Assembly: GCF_024699075.1 (NCBI RefSeq)
Contig: NZ_JAILQF010000048.1
Location: 1-18,325 of the forward strand
Source: Butyrivibrio sp.
GTDB lineage: Bacteria; Bacillota_A; Clostridia; Lachnospirales; Lachnospiraceae
Reading direction: 5' to 3'
Length of the DNA: 18,325 nucleotides
In this document: positions 8,071 through 14,203 of the stretch, piece after piece
Layout: each line of letters begins with the position of its first letter
Numbering within the stretch: the first letter of the stretch is position 1
The notes under the pieces: generated by a model
What the model saw: the letters and a program-made list of their open reading frames with translations, nothing else
What the model was told of the DNA's origin: nothing
Database searches by the model: none
Made by a program: the position numbers and the translations under genes

Positions 8071-9987
8071 TTATTCTCCTGTTGATTCGAGCTGGTAAAG
8101 ACCTGCTATACCATAACCATCACTACATGTAAGTGCAGGAATGTTAGATCCGTCGCCATCAATCGGGAATCCTGTCCAGTGTGTTTCATTGATCTCATAG
8201 AACCACTGAGGACGATACATAAGTGCTACTGCAGGACAATCCTCAAGGAGTATCTGAGAAAGTCTTGTATAAGCTTCGATAAGCTCAGCTTCATCTGTCA
8301 TGAAAGGAATAGCTGCAAGAATCTCATCTGCTTCTTCATTTACATAGTGACCGAAGTTACCACTTGCATTAACTTCAAGATCATTGTATGTAGAACTCAT
8401 GTAGAACATTCCACGAAGATAAGGAAGAGCTACACCTGTTCCTGAAGGTGAGTACATGATGATATCAAAGTTTCCAGTTGTAACATCTGTATACCATACA
8501 GTTGTTTCAGGGAAATATGTATTAAGCTCTATACCGATTTCAGCTCCAGCTGCTGCTACAACTTCAAGAGCTGCATTCCAGTCTGACCAACCTGTAGGAC
8601 ACTCAACCTGGAAGGAAAGATTTGTTCCGTTGTATTCACGGATTCCGTCTCCATCTGTATCAACGATTCCGGCCTCATCAAGAAGTGCGTTTGCACCGTC
8701 TACATCTGCATTATCCCACTGATACTCTGTAAGAGCTGACTGATCAACAAGTGACTGCTCAGCATCTGTTGTATTCATGAGTGAACGAGGTACCTGATCA
8801 AATGTAGCTGACTGACCTGTCATAGCTGAAGAAATGATCTGTTCATAATCTGTAGCCATTGCTATAGCCTTACGAACTGCAACCTGATCAAGTCCTTCTT
8901 TTTCCATATTGAAGAAGATTGAAGGCATTACAAGACCTACACCATAAGGAGCATCTTCCATATATGTTGAGATCGGAAGTCCATCATCTTCCCAAAGTGT
9001 CTGAACATTAGGGATGTACTGCTGATCCATATCAACATCGCCATTCTTAAGAGCTGTAAGTGTAGCGTTGTTGTCTTCATAGATTGTATGAGCAAGATAT
9101 GTAGGTGTAGGAAGCTTGCCCCACATGGATTCTGCCTGTCCCCAATAATTATCATTTCTTACATAGGCAACAACCTGATCATTAGCAAGGAATGGGCCAT
9201 AAGGTCCTGAATAAACAGCATCTTCCATCTTATCAAGCTTAATGTCATCTGCATTACCGCCGTTTCTTTCAACAACTGTCTGAATATAATCTGCATTCAT
9301 GATATAAAGCATTGTAAGATAACGCTCTGAAAGAAGAGGGTTAACTGACTTGCCATCATCGCCAAGAGCCATTTTAAGGACTACTGTAGTCTCATCTACA
9401 ACCTCTGCTCCTGTAATGTAATTGATCATATCAGCACCTGTAGGTGACTCATATTCAATATGTGCATTGATTGTTGCTGCTACGTCGGTTGCAGTAACCT
9501 GTGTTCCATCAGACCACTTGGCATCAGGATTAAGTTTAACTGTGATATCTGTATCTGTGATCTCGGGCTGATCAAGTGCAAGAAGCGGATACATCTGACC
9601 ATCTGTAGGATTCCACATATACAGGGTCTCATACATGATCTCACGTGAGAAATCAGATGCTGCAATAGCCCAGTTGTTAGAGTTGGAGGACATAGGGTTG
9701 TAATCATTGATTACACCATACTGATATCCGCCAAAATATAAAGTTTCTGTTCTTGGAAGTTCTGTAAGAGTTGATGCATCTGCGGTAGTATTCTCGGTTG
9801 TCTCTGAGGTTGTCTCTTCAGCTGTAGTTGCTGCATTGTCCGCTGTTTCTGTGCCGGTAGCAGTCGTGTTATCAGTTGAAGTTCCTGTGCCAGCCGTACC
9901 TGTCGAATCTCCGCAACCTGCCAGCATGCTAATACTCAGGGTTGAAACAGCCAGAATCGACATTAACTTTTGCATGTTTCTTTTCAT
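8071..9987 (-). CDS. Opp/Dpp-class (SBP family 5) substrate-binding lipoprotein
   Basis: Extracellular solute receptor of the importer, 638 residues. An N-terminal signal ends in the lipobox LAGC with the lipidated cysteine C25. Residues 26-75 form a low-complexity Thr/Ala/Glu linker, probably a tether through the cell wall. The rest is one family-5 binding domain; WSDGTQVTATDV (158-169) is the family signature. The ATG at 9987 has GGGAGGG 6 nt upstream. It is the first gene of the five-gene operon and follows the divergent control region shared with the AraC gene. Family 5 proteins mostly bind peptides, but some bind beta-linked oligosaccharides; the adjacent cytosolic beta-mannosidase makes a manno-oligosaccharide ligand plausible. 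That ligand is an inference; a peptide ligand is not excluded. Confidence 0.92.
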   Translation of the reverse strand: MKRNMQKLMSILAVSTLSISMLAGCGDSTGTAGTGTSTDNTTATGTETADNAATTAEETTSETTENTTADASTLTELPRTETLYFGGYQYGVINDYNPMSSNSNNWAIAASDFSREIMYETLYMWNPTDGQMYPLLALDQPEITDTDITVKLNPDAKWSDGTQVTATDVAATINAHIEYESPTGADMINYITGAEVVDETTVVLKMALGDDGKSVNPLLSERYLTMLYIMNADYIQTVVERNGGNADDIKLDKMEDAVYSGPYGPFLANDQVVAYVRNDNYWGQAESMWGKLPTPTYLAHTIYEDNNATLTALKNGDVDMDQQYIPNVQTLWEDDGLPISTYMEDAPYGVGLVMPSIFFNMEKEGLDQVAVRKAIAMATDYEQIISSAMTGQSATFDQVPRSLMNTTDAEQSLVDQSALTEYQWDNADVDGANALLDEAGIVDTDGDGIREYNGTNLSFQVECPTGWSDWNAALEVVAAAGAEIGIELNTYFPETTVWYTDVTTGNFDIIMYSPSGTGVALPYLRGMFYMSSTYNDLEVNASGNFGHYVNEEADEILAAIPFMTDEAELIEAYTRLSQILLEDCPAVALMYRPQWFYEINETHWTGFPIDGDGSNIPALTCSDGYGIAGLYQLESTGE

Positions 9988-10140
9988 TAAATTCCCTCCC
10001 TCTTTTTGTTTGGTTCAAGTTTCCACGCTCCTTTGCGGTGCGCTCCTATTTTCGCAAGCGCAAGAACACGCATTTCCATAGAAACCGACCACATCAACAG
10101 TTATATTTCATATACTAATAATAGCTTTTTGGAAAAAGAT

Positions 10141-10171
10141 ATTATATCAATATTTCCACATAAAATATCAA
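10141..10171 (-). promoter_or_regulatory. Candidate promoter of the importer operon
   Basis: On the minus strand a consensus TATAAT (complement of 10141-10146) is preceded by TGA, an extended -10 element. A TTGATA -35-like hexamer (complement of 10166-10171) is 19 bp away, longer than ideal, as in promoters that need an activator. The start point would be near 10134. Confidence 0.45.
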
Positions 10172-10234
10172 AATCGTCAGCAATTTAACTGTTCTTTTTA
10201 GGTTTTTCTAAAACATTTCAGTATTTCATCCGTC

Positions 10235-10251
10235 ATATTGCTCTATATTGC
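10235..10251. promoter_or_regulatory. Direct repeat ATATTGC-N3-ATATTGC, candidate AraC-family site
   Basis: ATATTGC occurs at 10235-10241 and again at 10245-10251, exactly one DNA turn apart. AraC-family proteins use two HTH motifs to read adjacent major grooves, so 10-bp-spaced half-sites are expected. It lies about 65 bp upstream of the importer -35. Assignment is by geometry only. Confidence 0.3.
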
Positions 10252-10294
10252 AATGTAAAACTGCATTTATTTGTGCATTATTCATTGATTGGTA

Positions 10295-10323
10295 TTTATT
10301 TTTCGAAAATCATATGCTAGAAT
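10295..10323 (+). promoter_or_regulatory. Possible promoter of the AraC-family gene
   Basis: An extended -10, TGCTAGAAT (10315-10323), has a weak -35, TTTATT (10295-10300), 17 bp upstream. A TTTCGAAA palindrome lies inside the spacer, a position that would suit repression or autoregulation. The call is tentative. Confidence 0.3.
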
Positions 10324-10405
10324 TGTTTCATTGAAAAGGTTTTGCGCAAAAAAGGGTTGCACTTTCGAAAGTCTTTAGCTTACTTTATTACTACTTTTTT
10401 CGAAA
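10301..10405. promoter_or_regulatory. Cluster of three TTTCGAAA palindromes
   Basis: TTTCGAAA occurs at 10301-10308, 10363-10370 (within the 12-bp perfect palindrome ACTTTCGAAAGT) and 10398-10405. Spacings are 62 and 35 bp. All three precede the AraC gene, and a near copy lies in the mannosidase leader. Confidence 0.5.
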
Positions 10406-10432
10406 GAGTATATTCTGTATAGGGGAATACAG

Positions 10433-11305
10433 ATGGCATCTATAAATGAAAAGGAAATTTTCAAAGTTCTTGGCTACTACTATGATTCAACTTATATACC
10501 TGTATGGCTATTCAAAGACGGATCTATAGTTAATACCAATTTCTCTAATTCACTTCTCAATCTAATAGACCTTTCCACCTGTCTTGTACAAAAATATGAG
10601 ATTGGTGATAGAAAGTATACCTGGGAGCTTTTGCAGGATTATTCGCATGAGTTTTATTTCTTCTTTAATACAGGAAATACTTCAAAGGTAAGAGAGAGTA
10701 TCATAATAGGCCCGGTCTTACATGATATTAATAAAGAAAAAGAAGAAGAAATAGAAGACTTTAGCTTTAACGGTTATATCTGGTCAGACTTTAATAATAA
10801 AGTCATTAACCTTCTTGCTGATACATCTATAAACAGTTTTATAATGAGCATTTCATTCATAATGAGATTATTTGGAGTAGAGCCCCCTTCATCTGAAGAT
10901 ATTCTTAAAGAATATAATAAGAACAGGGAAAACAAGGATCCTGCCGCCAGATCATATTCACCTGTTATAAAGAATGCCATAGATGTTATATCAGAAAATA
11001 TCAAAGATAAGATATCATTACAGTTTGTGGCTGAAAGCATTAATATATCGCCCAAGTATCTGTCATACCTTTTCACCAAAGAGACTGGCATGAATTTCTG
11101 CGAATATGTTCAGTATCAAAGAATAGATATTGCCAGAAAACAGCTTAGAGAAAGCGATATTTCTTATTCTGACCTATGCTACAACCTTGGATTTTCATCG
11201 CAAAGTTATTTTAATTCCGTATTCAAAAAATATACGGGAGTAACTCCCAAAGAATACAGGCACTGTAAAAAGACAGATGCAGAGCAGCAAAGTTCAGCTT
11301 TGTAA
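10433..11305 (+). CDS. AraC-family transcriptional regulator
   Basis: A 290-residue regulator. The C-terminal DNA-binding domain (about 177-280) has both AraC HTH motifs: the first near 196-217 (LQFVAESINISPKYLSYLF) and the second near 246-268, ending in the family signature LGFSSQSYFNSVFKKYTGVTPKEYR. The N-terminal 165 residues are not a recognised cupin pattern to me and presumably sense a ligand; an acidic Lys/Glu stretch lies at 100-109. The ATG at 10433 has AGGGG 7 nt upstream. The gene is divergent from the importer operon across a 445-bp control region, the usual arrangement for a local activator of a sugar-uptake operon; its target is therefore probably that operon and perhaps the mannosidase gene. 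The last codons and stop are the first copy of a 34-bp tandem repeat. Confidence 0.92.
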   Translation: MASINEKEIFKVLGYYYDSTYIPVWLFKDGSIVNTNFSNSLLNLIDLSTCLVQKYEIGDRKYTWELLQDYSHEFYFFFNTGNTSKVRESIIIGPVLHDINKEKEEEIEDFSFNGYIWSDFNNKVINLLADTSINSFIMSISFIMRLFGVEPPSSEDILKEYNKNRENKDPAARSYSPVIKNAIDVISENIKDKISLQFVAESINISPKYLSYLFTKETGMNFCEYVQYQRIDIARKQLRESDISYSDLCYNLGFSSQSYFNSVFKKYTGVTPKEYRHCKKTDAEQQSSAL

Positions 11306-11374
11306 AAAAGATTCAAAGCAGCAAAGTTCAGCTTTATAAAAAAGATTCAAAGCAGCAAATTTCAGCTTTATAAA
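11284..11374 (+). repeat. 34-bp tandem repeat, 2.7 copies, carrying the stop codon of the AraC-family gene
   Basis: Copies begin at 11284, 11318 and 11352; the third matches for 23 bp. Copies 1 and 2 differ at one base. Copy 1 contains the end of the reading frame (Q Q S S A L stop), so the duplicated unit carries coding DNA plus stop. The 34-bp period does not keep frame. Each copy contains an AAAG...CTTT mini-hairpin. Confidence 0.92.
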
Positions 11375-11417
11375 TAAAAAAATGACTGCACATCACTGTG
11401 CAGTCATTACATTTTTA
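11371..11417. terminator. Bidirectional terminator between the convergent AraC and diguanylate cyclase genes
   Basis: AATGACTGCACA (11381-11392) and TGTGCAGTCATT (11397-11408) form a perfect 12-bp stem around TCAC. On the minus strand it is followed by TTTTTTTATTTAT; on the plus strand by ACATTTTT. The minus-strand gene's stop codon (11393-11395) lies in the loop and its last four codons form one arm of the stem. Confidence 0.85.
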
Positions 11418-12487
11418 CCATTTCGTTTTGACGTATATAAAAGCTCATCAGCTGTCTTATACAAAGTCTTATATGTATAATCTGTTTTACCATCCAAAAT
11501 GACAGCTCCCATTGAAAGGGTTATCTTCTGCTTATATTCTCTGAAGAATCTTGTCCATCTAAGACCGCTTTGAATTCTTTCAAATCTTCTCTGGATCATC
11601 TCTTCTGTATAAACGCCTTCAGCAAATCCTACGAATTCATCGCCGCCGATTCTCATAATGACATCCTTATCTCCGGCAGACTCTGTAAGGATTCCTGATA
11701 TATCTTCAAGGACTTCATCTCCTATATCATGACCATAAGCATCATTTACAAATTTAAAATTGTCTACATCTATAAGGTAAAAGAAGCCATTACAGCCCTC
11801 TTCAAGGTATTCGGAGATTCTCTTCTCTCCGCCCGCCCTATTAAAAAGACCTGTCATTCCATCGTGCTCAGACTGATATGCAAGTGTCTCGCCTCGTCTG
11901 ACATTCTCTATCTGAATCTTAAGTACATATCCGGAAATAACGAACGATACAATAAGCGCTACTGCAACATGTGATTCAAAGGCTTCTAACACTGCGCTTT
12001 CATTAAACATCCGGAATATAAATATATCTCCTATTGAAAGAAGCATCAAAAATATCGCAAGTCTTAACGGTCTGTCAAGGATAAGACACGGGATCACACA
12101 CAAAAAGATAAGTGAAGTAAACCCTTCTTCATGAGGATCATAATAAGCATCAACAAATGATGCAAATAAGAGAATAGGAATTATAACGAGGTAAAAGATA
12201 AGAATAGAATGTTTAAAAGGCTTGTAGCTTCCTCGTATATTATAAACGATTCTAAAAATCGCAAAATAGATCATGATTATGGCTGATTCTACACAACCTT
12301 CACAATCTCCTTTTGCGGCAAAAAACAATACAGCCAAAATGGGAAGTGTTGCTCCCATCAAGGATAACTGCCCTACCCTGTTATAATTAAGTTCATTTAT
12401 TCTATCACGATAATTGTTAAAAACATCATTATCTTTATTGAAGAATCTTGTTATTTTCATAGGATTATTGTCCCTTTTCGCAAGCAT
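11393..12487 (-). CDS. Membrane-bound GGDEF diguanylate cyclase
   Basis: A 364-residue protein predicted to make cyclic di-GMP from two GTP. The N-terminal half has about six membrane helices (near 40-57, 68-84, 93-112, 122-138, 141-160 and 172-191) with no recognised sensor domain. After a short linker comes HDGMTGLFNR (208-217), then IDVDNFKFVND (239-249) with metal-binding D240, and an intact GGDEF at 281-285, so it should be active. The inhibitory I-site RxxD is not at its usual place before GGDEF (the stretch reads AGDKDVIM), so product inhibition is probably absent. The start is uncertain: the ATG at 12487 has no good ribosome site, and a possible promoter ends almost on it; the ATG at 12460 has AAGGGA upstream but a long spacer. 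The gene's stop lies inside its own terminator. No evidence ties it to sugar uptake. Confidence 0.9.
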   Translation of the reverse strand: MLAKRDNNPMKITRFFNKDNDVFNNYRDRINELNYNRVGQLSLMGATLPILAVLFFAAKGDCEGCVESAIIMIYFAIFRIVYNIRGSYKPFKHSILIFYLVIIPILLFASFVDAYYDPHEEGFTSLIFLCVIPCLILDRPLRLAIFLMLLSIGDIFIFRMFNESAVLEAFESHVAVALIVSFVISGYVLKIQIENVRRGETLAYQSEHDGMTGLFNRAGGEKRISEYLEEGCNGFFYLIDVDNFKFVNDAYGHDIGDEVLEDISGILTESAGDKDVIMRIGGDEFVGFAEGVYTEEMIQRRFERIQSGLRWTRFFREYKQKITLSMGAVILDGKTDYTYKTLYKTADELLYTSKRNGKNVMTAQ

Positions 12488-12492
12488 CTCTA

Positions 12493-12520
12493 ACAGTATA
12501 TCACTAAATCCTTATACTGT
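12493..12520. promoter_or_regulatory. Inverted repeat ACAGTATA-N12-TATACTGT upstream of the diguanylate cyclase gene
   Basis: Perfect 8-bp arms at 12493-12500 and 12513-12520 are only 5 bp upstream of the first possible ATG. On the minus strand the nearer arm gives an extended -10, TGATATACT, with GATACA 17 bp upstream as a weak -35. The repeat may be an operator over this promoter, or a leader hairpin. Confidence 0.45.
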
Positions 12521-12551
12521 ATCCCGTTTTTTGAAAATAAAGATAAATATT

Positions 12552-12570
12552 ATAGTTTTTAATAAACTAT
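12552..12570 (-). terminator. Weak AT-only hairpin at the end of the metallophosphoesterase gene
   Basis: ATAGTTT (12552-12558) and AAACTAT (12564-12570) pair around a loop containing the stop codon, followed on the minus strand by a T-rich but interrupted run. It contains one G-C pair per arm, so termination would be weak at best. Confidence 0.25.
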
Positions 12571-14088
12571 TCTTATTCTGGAATTCACAATATCTCCAAG
12601 TGGAGAATTTTTTTGTATAAATTCCTGTAACAGATCCGGCATTTCTTCAGTACTGTTTCTTATAACGCGGCTGTTTCCTATAGCCTTATAGCCGCCCGTT
12701 CCTGTTGCCCTGTAATTACTTGTTACAAGAGTATAGGTATCAGTATCAGAAAGCTCTGTGCCATCAAGGCGAAGCATCTTTACTACTCTTTCACCTACAG
12801 GACGTGTCAGATCAAATTCATAATCAAGACCGGCATAATAGTCATAATTATAATGTTCGATCTTAGGCTCTAAAAATTCCTTGGAAACCTGGGGATTACC
12901 ATCAACCAAAGTAAAATATGAAGCCACACGTTCAAGAGATTCTTTTATGGTCTTTTTGGTCACTTCTACTACAAATACCGTATTTGAAAAAGGATATACA
13001 GCACATATATCTCTTATAGTAACTTCCTTCTTAAGTCCAAGTGGATCGTTACCAAGGCTTGTGCAGGAAAAGTCTGCCCCGCTCCACTCAAGCTGTGTCT
13101 GATTAAAAATAGCAGCAAGTCTGCTTCCATGAAGAGCCGCATAAAGCTTTTCTTCAGGATCAATTGGATCTTTCAATGATCCTATAGGAATATCCAGCCA
13201 TCTTTGAACATCTTCTTCAAGCTGCAGCATCTTATTGTATGCTGTCTCTTCATGCACATCTCCTGTACTTACAAGCTTTGATGTTACAAGAAGACCATCA
13301 TCACTTGTTTCAGCATGCATGGAAATATACTTTTCCGCTTTAGCAGGAGGCTGAACAGCAAAAGTATTATCTATCACAAACTTCTCATTAGCTATATGCT
13401 GATGCCCTGTAAGAAGTATATCCCAATCCTGTTCATGAGCAATCTTACAGCCTACATTTTCAGTAGTATCAGACATTTTCTGACCAGTTGCAGGATTTTC
13501 TTCAAGACCTCCATGATATATAAGTACAGTAATATCACACTTATCTTTGATCTCATCAAGGGCCTTCTTGGCAGCAATAACTGGATCTGTCACTTTGGTT
13601 TTGGCTATGTTATCAGCCTGTTCCCATACATTGACCCAATCTGTTACCACACCCGAGAGACCAATCCTAAGGCCATTTTCAAGTGTTACTATAGCAGTTT
13701 TAGAAAGCTTTAATTCTCCGCCAAGATCTTCCACATTAGCACAAAGGCATTTTGCTTTCATAGCATTTAAATAGTCTCTTATAACTTCATATCCAAAGTT
13801 AAAGTCATGATTGCCAAGTGTGAAGAAATCAAGCCCCATTGCATTAAACGCTTCCGCAATAGGATGATAGTCATACTTATCTGCATTAGATAGATAGTAC
13901 TGGGTAAGAGGCGTACCCTGTAAAGAATCTCCACCATCAAGAATTAGTGTATTTCCATCCTTTTTAATCTCAGAAGCAATGTTTAGAAGACTTGCATTAC
14001 ACGGTCTGTTACCTGCATAATCAATCGGATAGACGTGTCCGTGCGTATCTGATGTATATATGATATCTAAAGTTTTATTATTACTCAT
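12559..14088 (-). CDS. 5'-nucleotidase/UDP-sugar hydrolase-family metallophosphoesterase, apparently cytosolic
   Basis: A 509-residue, two-domain enzyme of the UshA/YfkN-type family that hydrolyses nucleotides or related phosphoesters with two metal ions. Metal-site motifs: SDTHGH (D14, H16), LDGGD (D54), LGNHDFNFG with the NHD motif at 93-95, YHGG (H192) and GHQH (228-231). The C-terminal nucleotidase domain, which binds the base, spans about 320-490 and includes TSNYRATGTGGY. Most relatives are secreted and about 550 residues or more, but here the catalytic domain begins at residue 7 with no signal peptide. ATG 14088 has GGAG 4-5 nt upstream. It appears to have its own promoter with a cre-like element. 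The exact substrate cannot be read from the sequence; 2',3'-cyclic nucleotides are an alternative. Confidence 0.9.
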   Translation of the reverse strand: MSNNKTLDIIYTSDTHGHVYPIDYAGNRPCNASLLNIASEIKKDGNTLILDGGDSLQGTPLTQYYLSNADKYDYHPIAEAFNAMGLDFFTLGNHDFNFGYEVIRDYLNAMKAKCLCANVEDLGGELKLSKTAIVTLENGLRIGLSGVVTDWVNVWEQADNIAKTKVTDPVIAAKKALDEIKDKCDITVLIYHGGLEENPATGQKMSDTTENVGCKIAHEQDWDILLTGHQHIANEKFVIDNTFAVQPPAKAEKYISMHAETSDDGLLVTSKLVSTGDVHEETAYNKMLQLEEDVQRWLDIPIGSLKDPIDPEEKLYAALHGSRLAAIFNQTQLEWSGADFSCTSLGNDPLGLKKEVTIRDICAVYPFSNTVFVVEVTKKTIKESLERVASYFTLVDGNPQVSKEFLEPKIEHYNYDYYAGLDYEFDLTRPVGERVVKMLRLDGTELSDTDTYTLVTSNYRATGTGGYKAIGNSRVIRNSTEEMPDLLQEFIQKNSPLGDIVNSRIRIVY

Positions 14089-14129
14089 AAATCTCCGACT
14101 CTGTTTTTTTATTATCTATAAATTTATAT

Positions 14130-14166
14130 CTAATATTTGTTATTCCAGGATTTGTAAACGTTTTTA
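14130..14166 (-). promoter_or_regulatory. Candidate promoter with overlapping cre-like site for the metallophosphoesterase gene
   Basis: Minus-strand TTTACA (complement of 14153-14158) and TATTAG (complement of 14130-14135) are 17 bp apart. The -35 overlaps TGTAAACGTTTTTA (14153-14166), which matches the 14-position CcpA cre consensus TGWAANCGNTNWCA at all but one position. CcpA binding there would block transcription. This is a consensus match only. Confidence 0.4.
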
Positions 14167-14175
14167 TATGTTTTT

Positions 14176-14200
14176 GATCATATCCCTGGTGAATATGATC
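14176..14200. repeat. Inverted repeat GATCATAT/ATATGATC after the MBL-fold gene
   Basis: Perfect 8-bp arms at 14176-14183 and 14193-14200 with a 9-nt loop, immediately after the MBL gene's stop. On the minus strand it is followed by A-runs, not T-runs, so it is not a standard terminator; it may protect the 3' end or be an operator. Confidence 0.5.
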
Positions 14201-14203
14201 GAT

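Larger units (their letters stand above)
9988..10432. other. Divergent control region between importer operon and araC-family gene
   Basis: This 445-bp AT-rich stretch has no gene. It holds a likely importer promoter (10141-10171, minus), a possible araC promoter (10295-10323, plus), a 10-bp-period direct repeat (10235-10251), three TTTCGAAA palindromes (10301, 10363, 10398), a TTTTGCGCAAAA palindrome (10340-10351) and a CTTTTTGGAAAAAG palindrome at the predicted importer start point (10125-10138). The importer leader (about 147 nt) contains a short TGCGCT/AGCGCA hairpin (10039-10062). No known riboswitch was recognised. Confidence 0.7.

Noticed and set aside
10021..10080. Riboswitch-like leader before the importer operon
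   Set aside because: Only short GC hairpins such as TGCGCT/AGCGCA are visible; no conserved riboswitch core was recognised.
13315..13713. 132-residue plus-strand frame opposite the metallophosphoesterase
   Set aside because: It is a complementary-strand frame over a gene with intact catalytic motifs; no start signal or family match.
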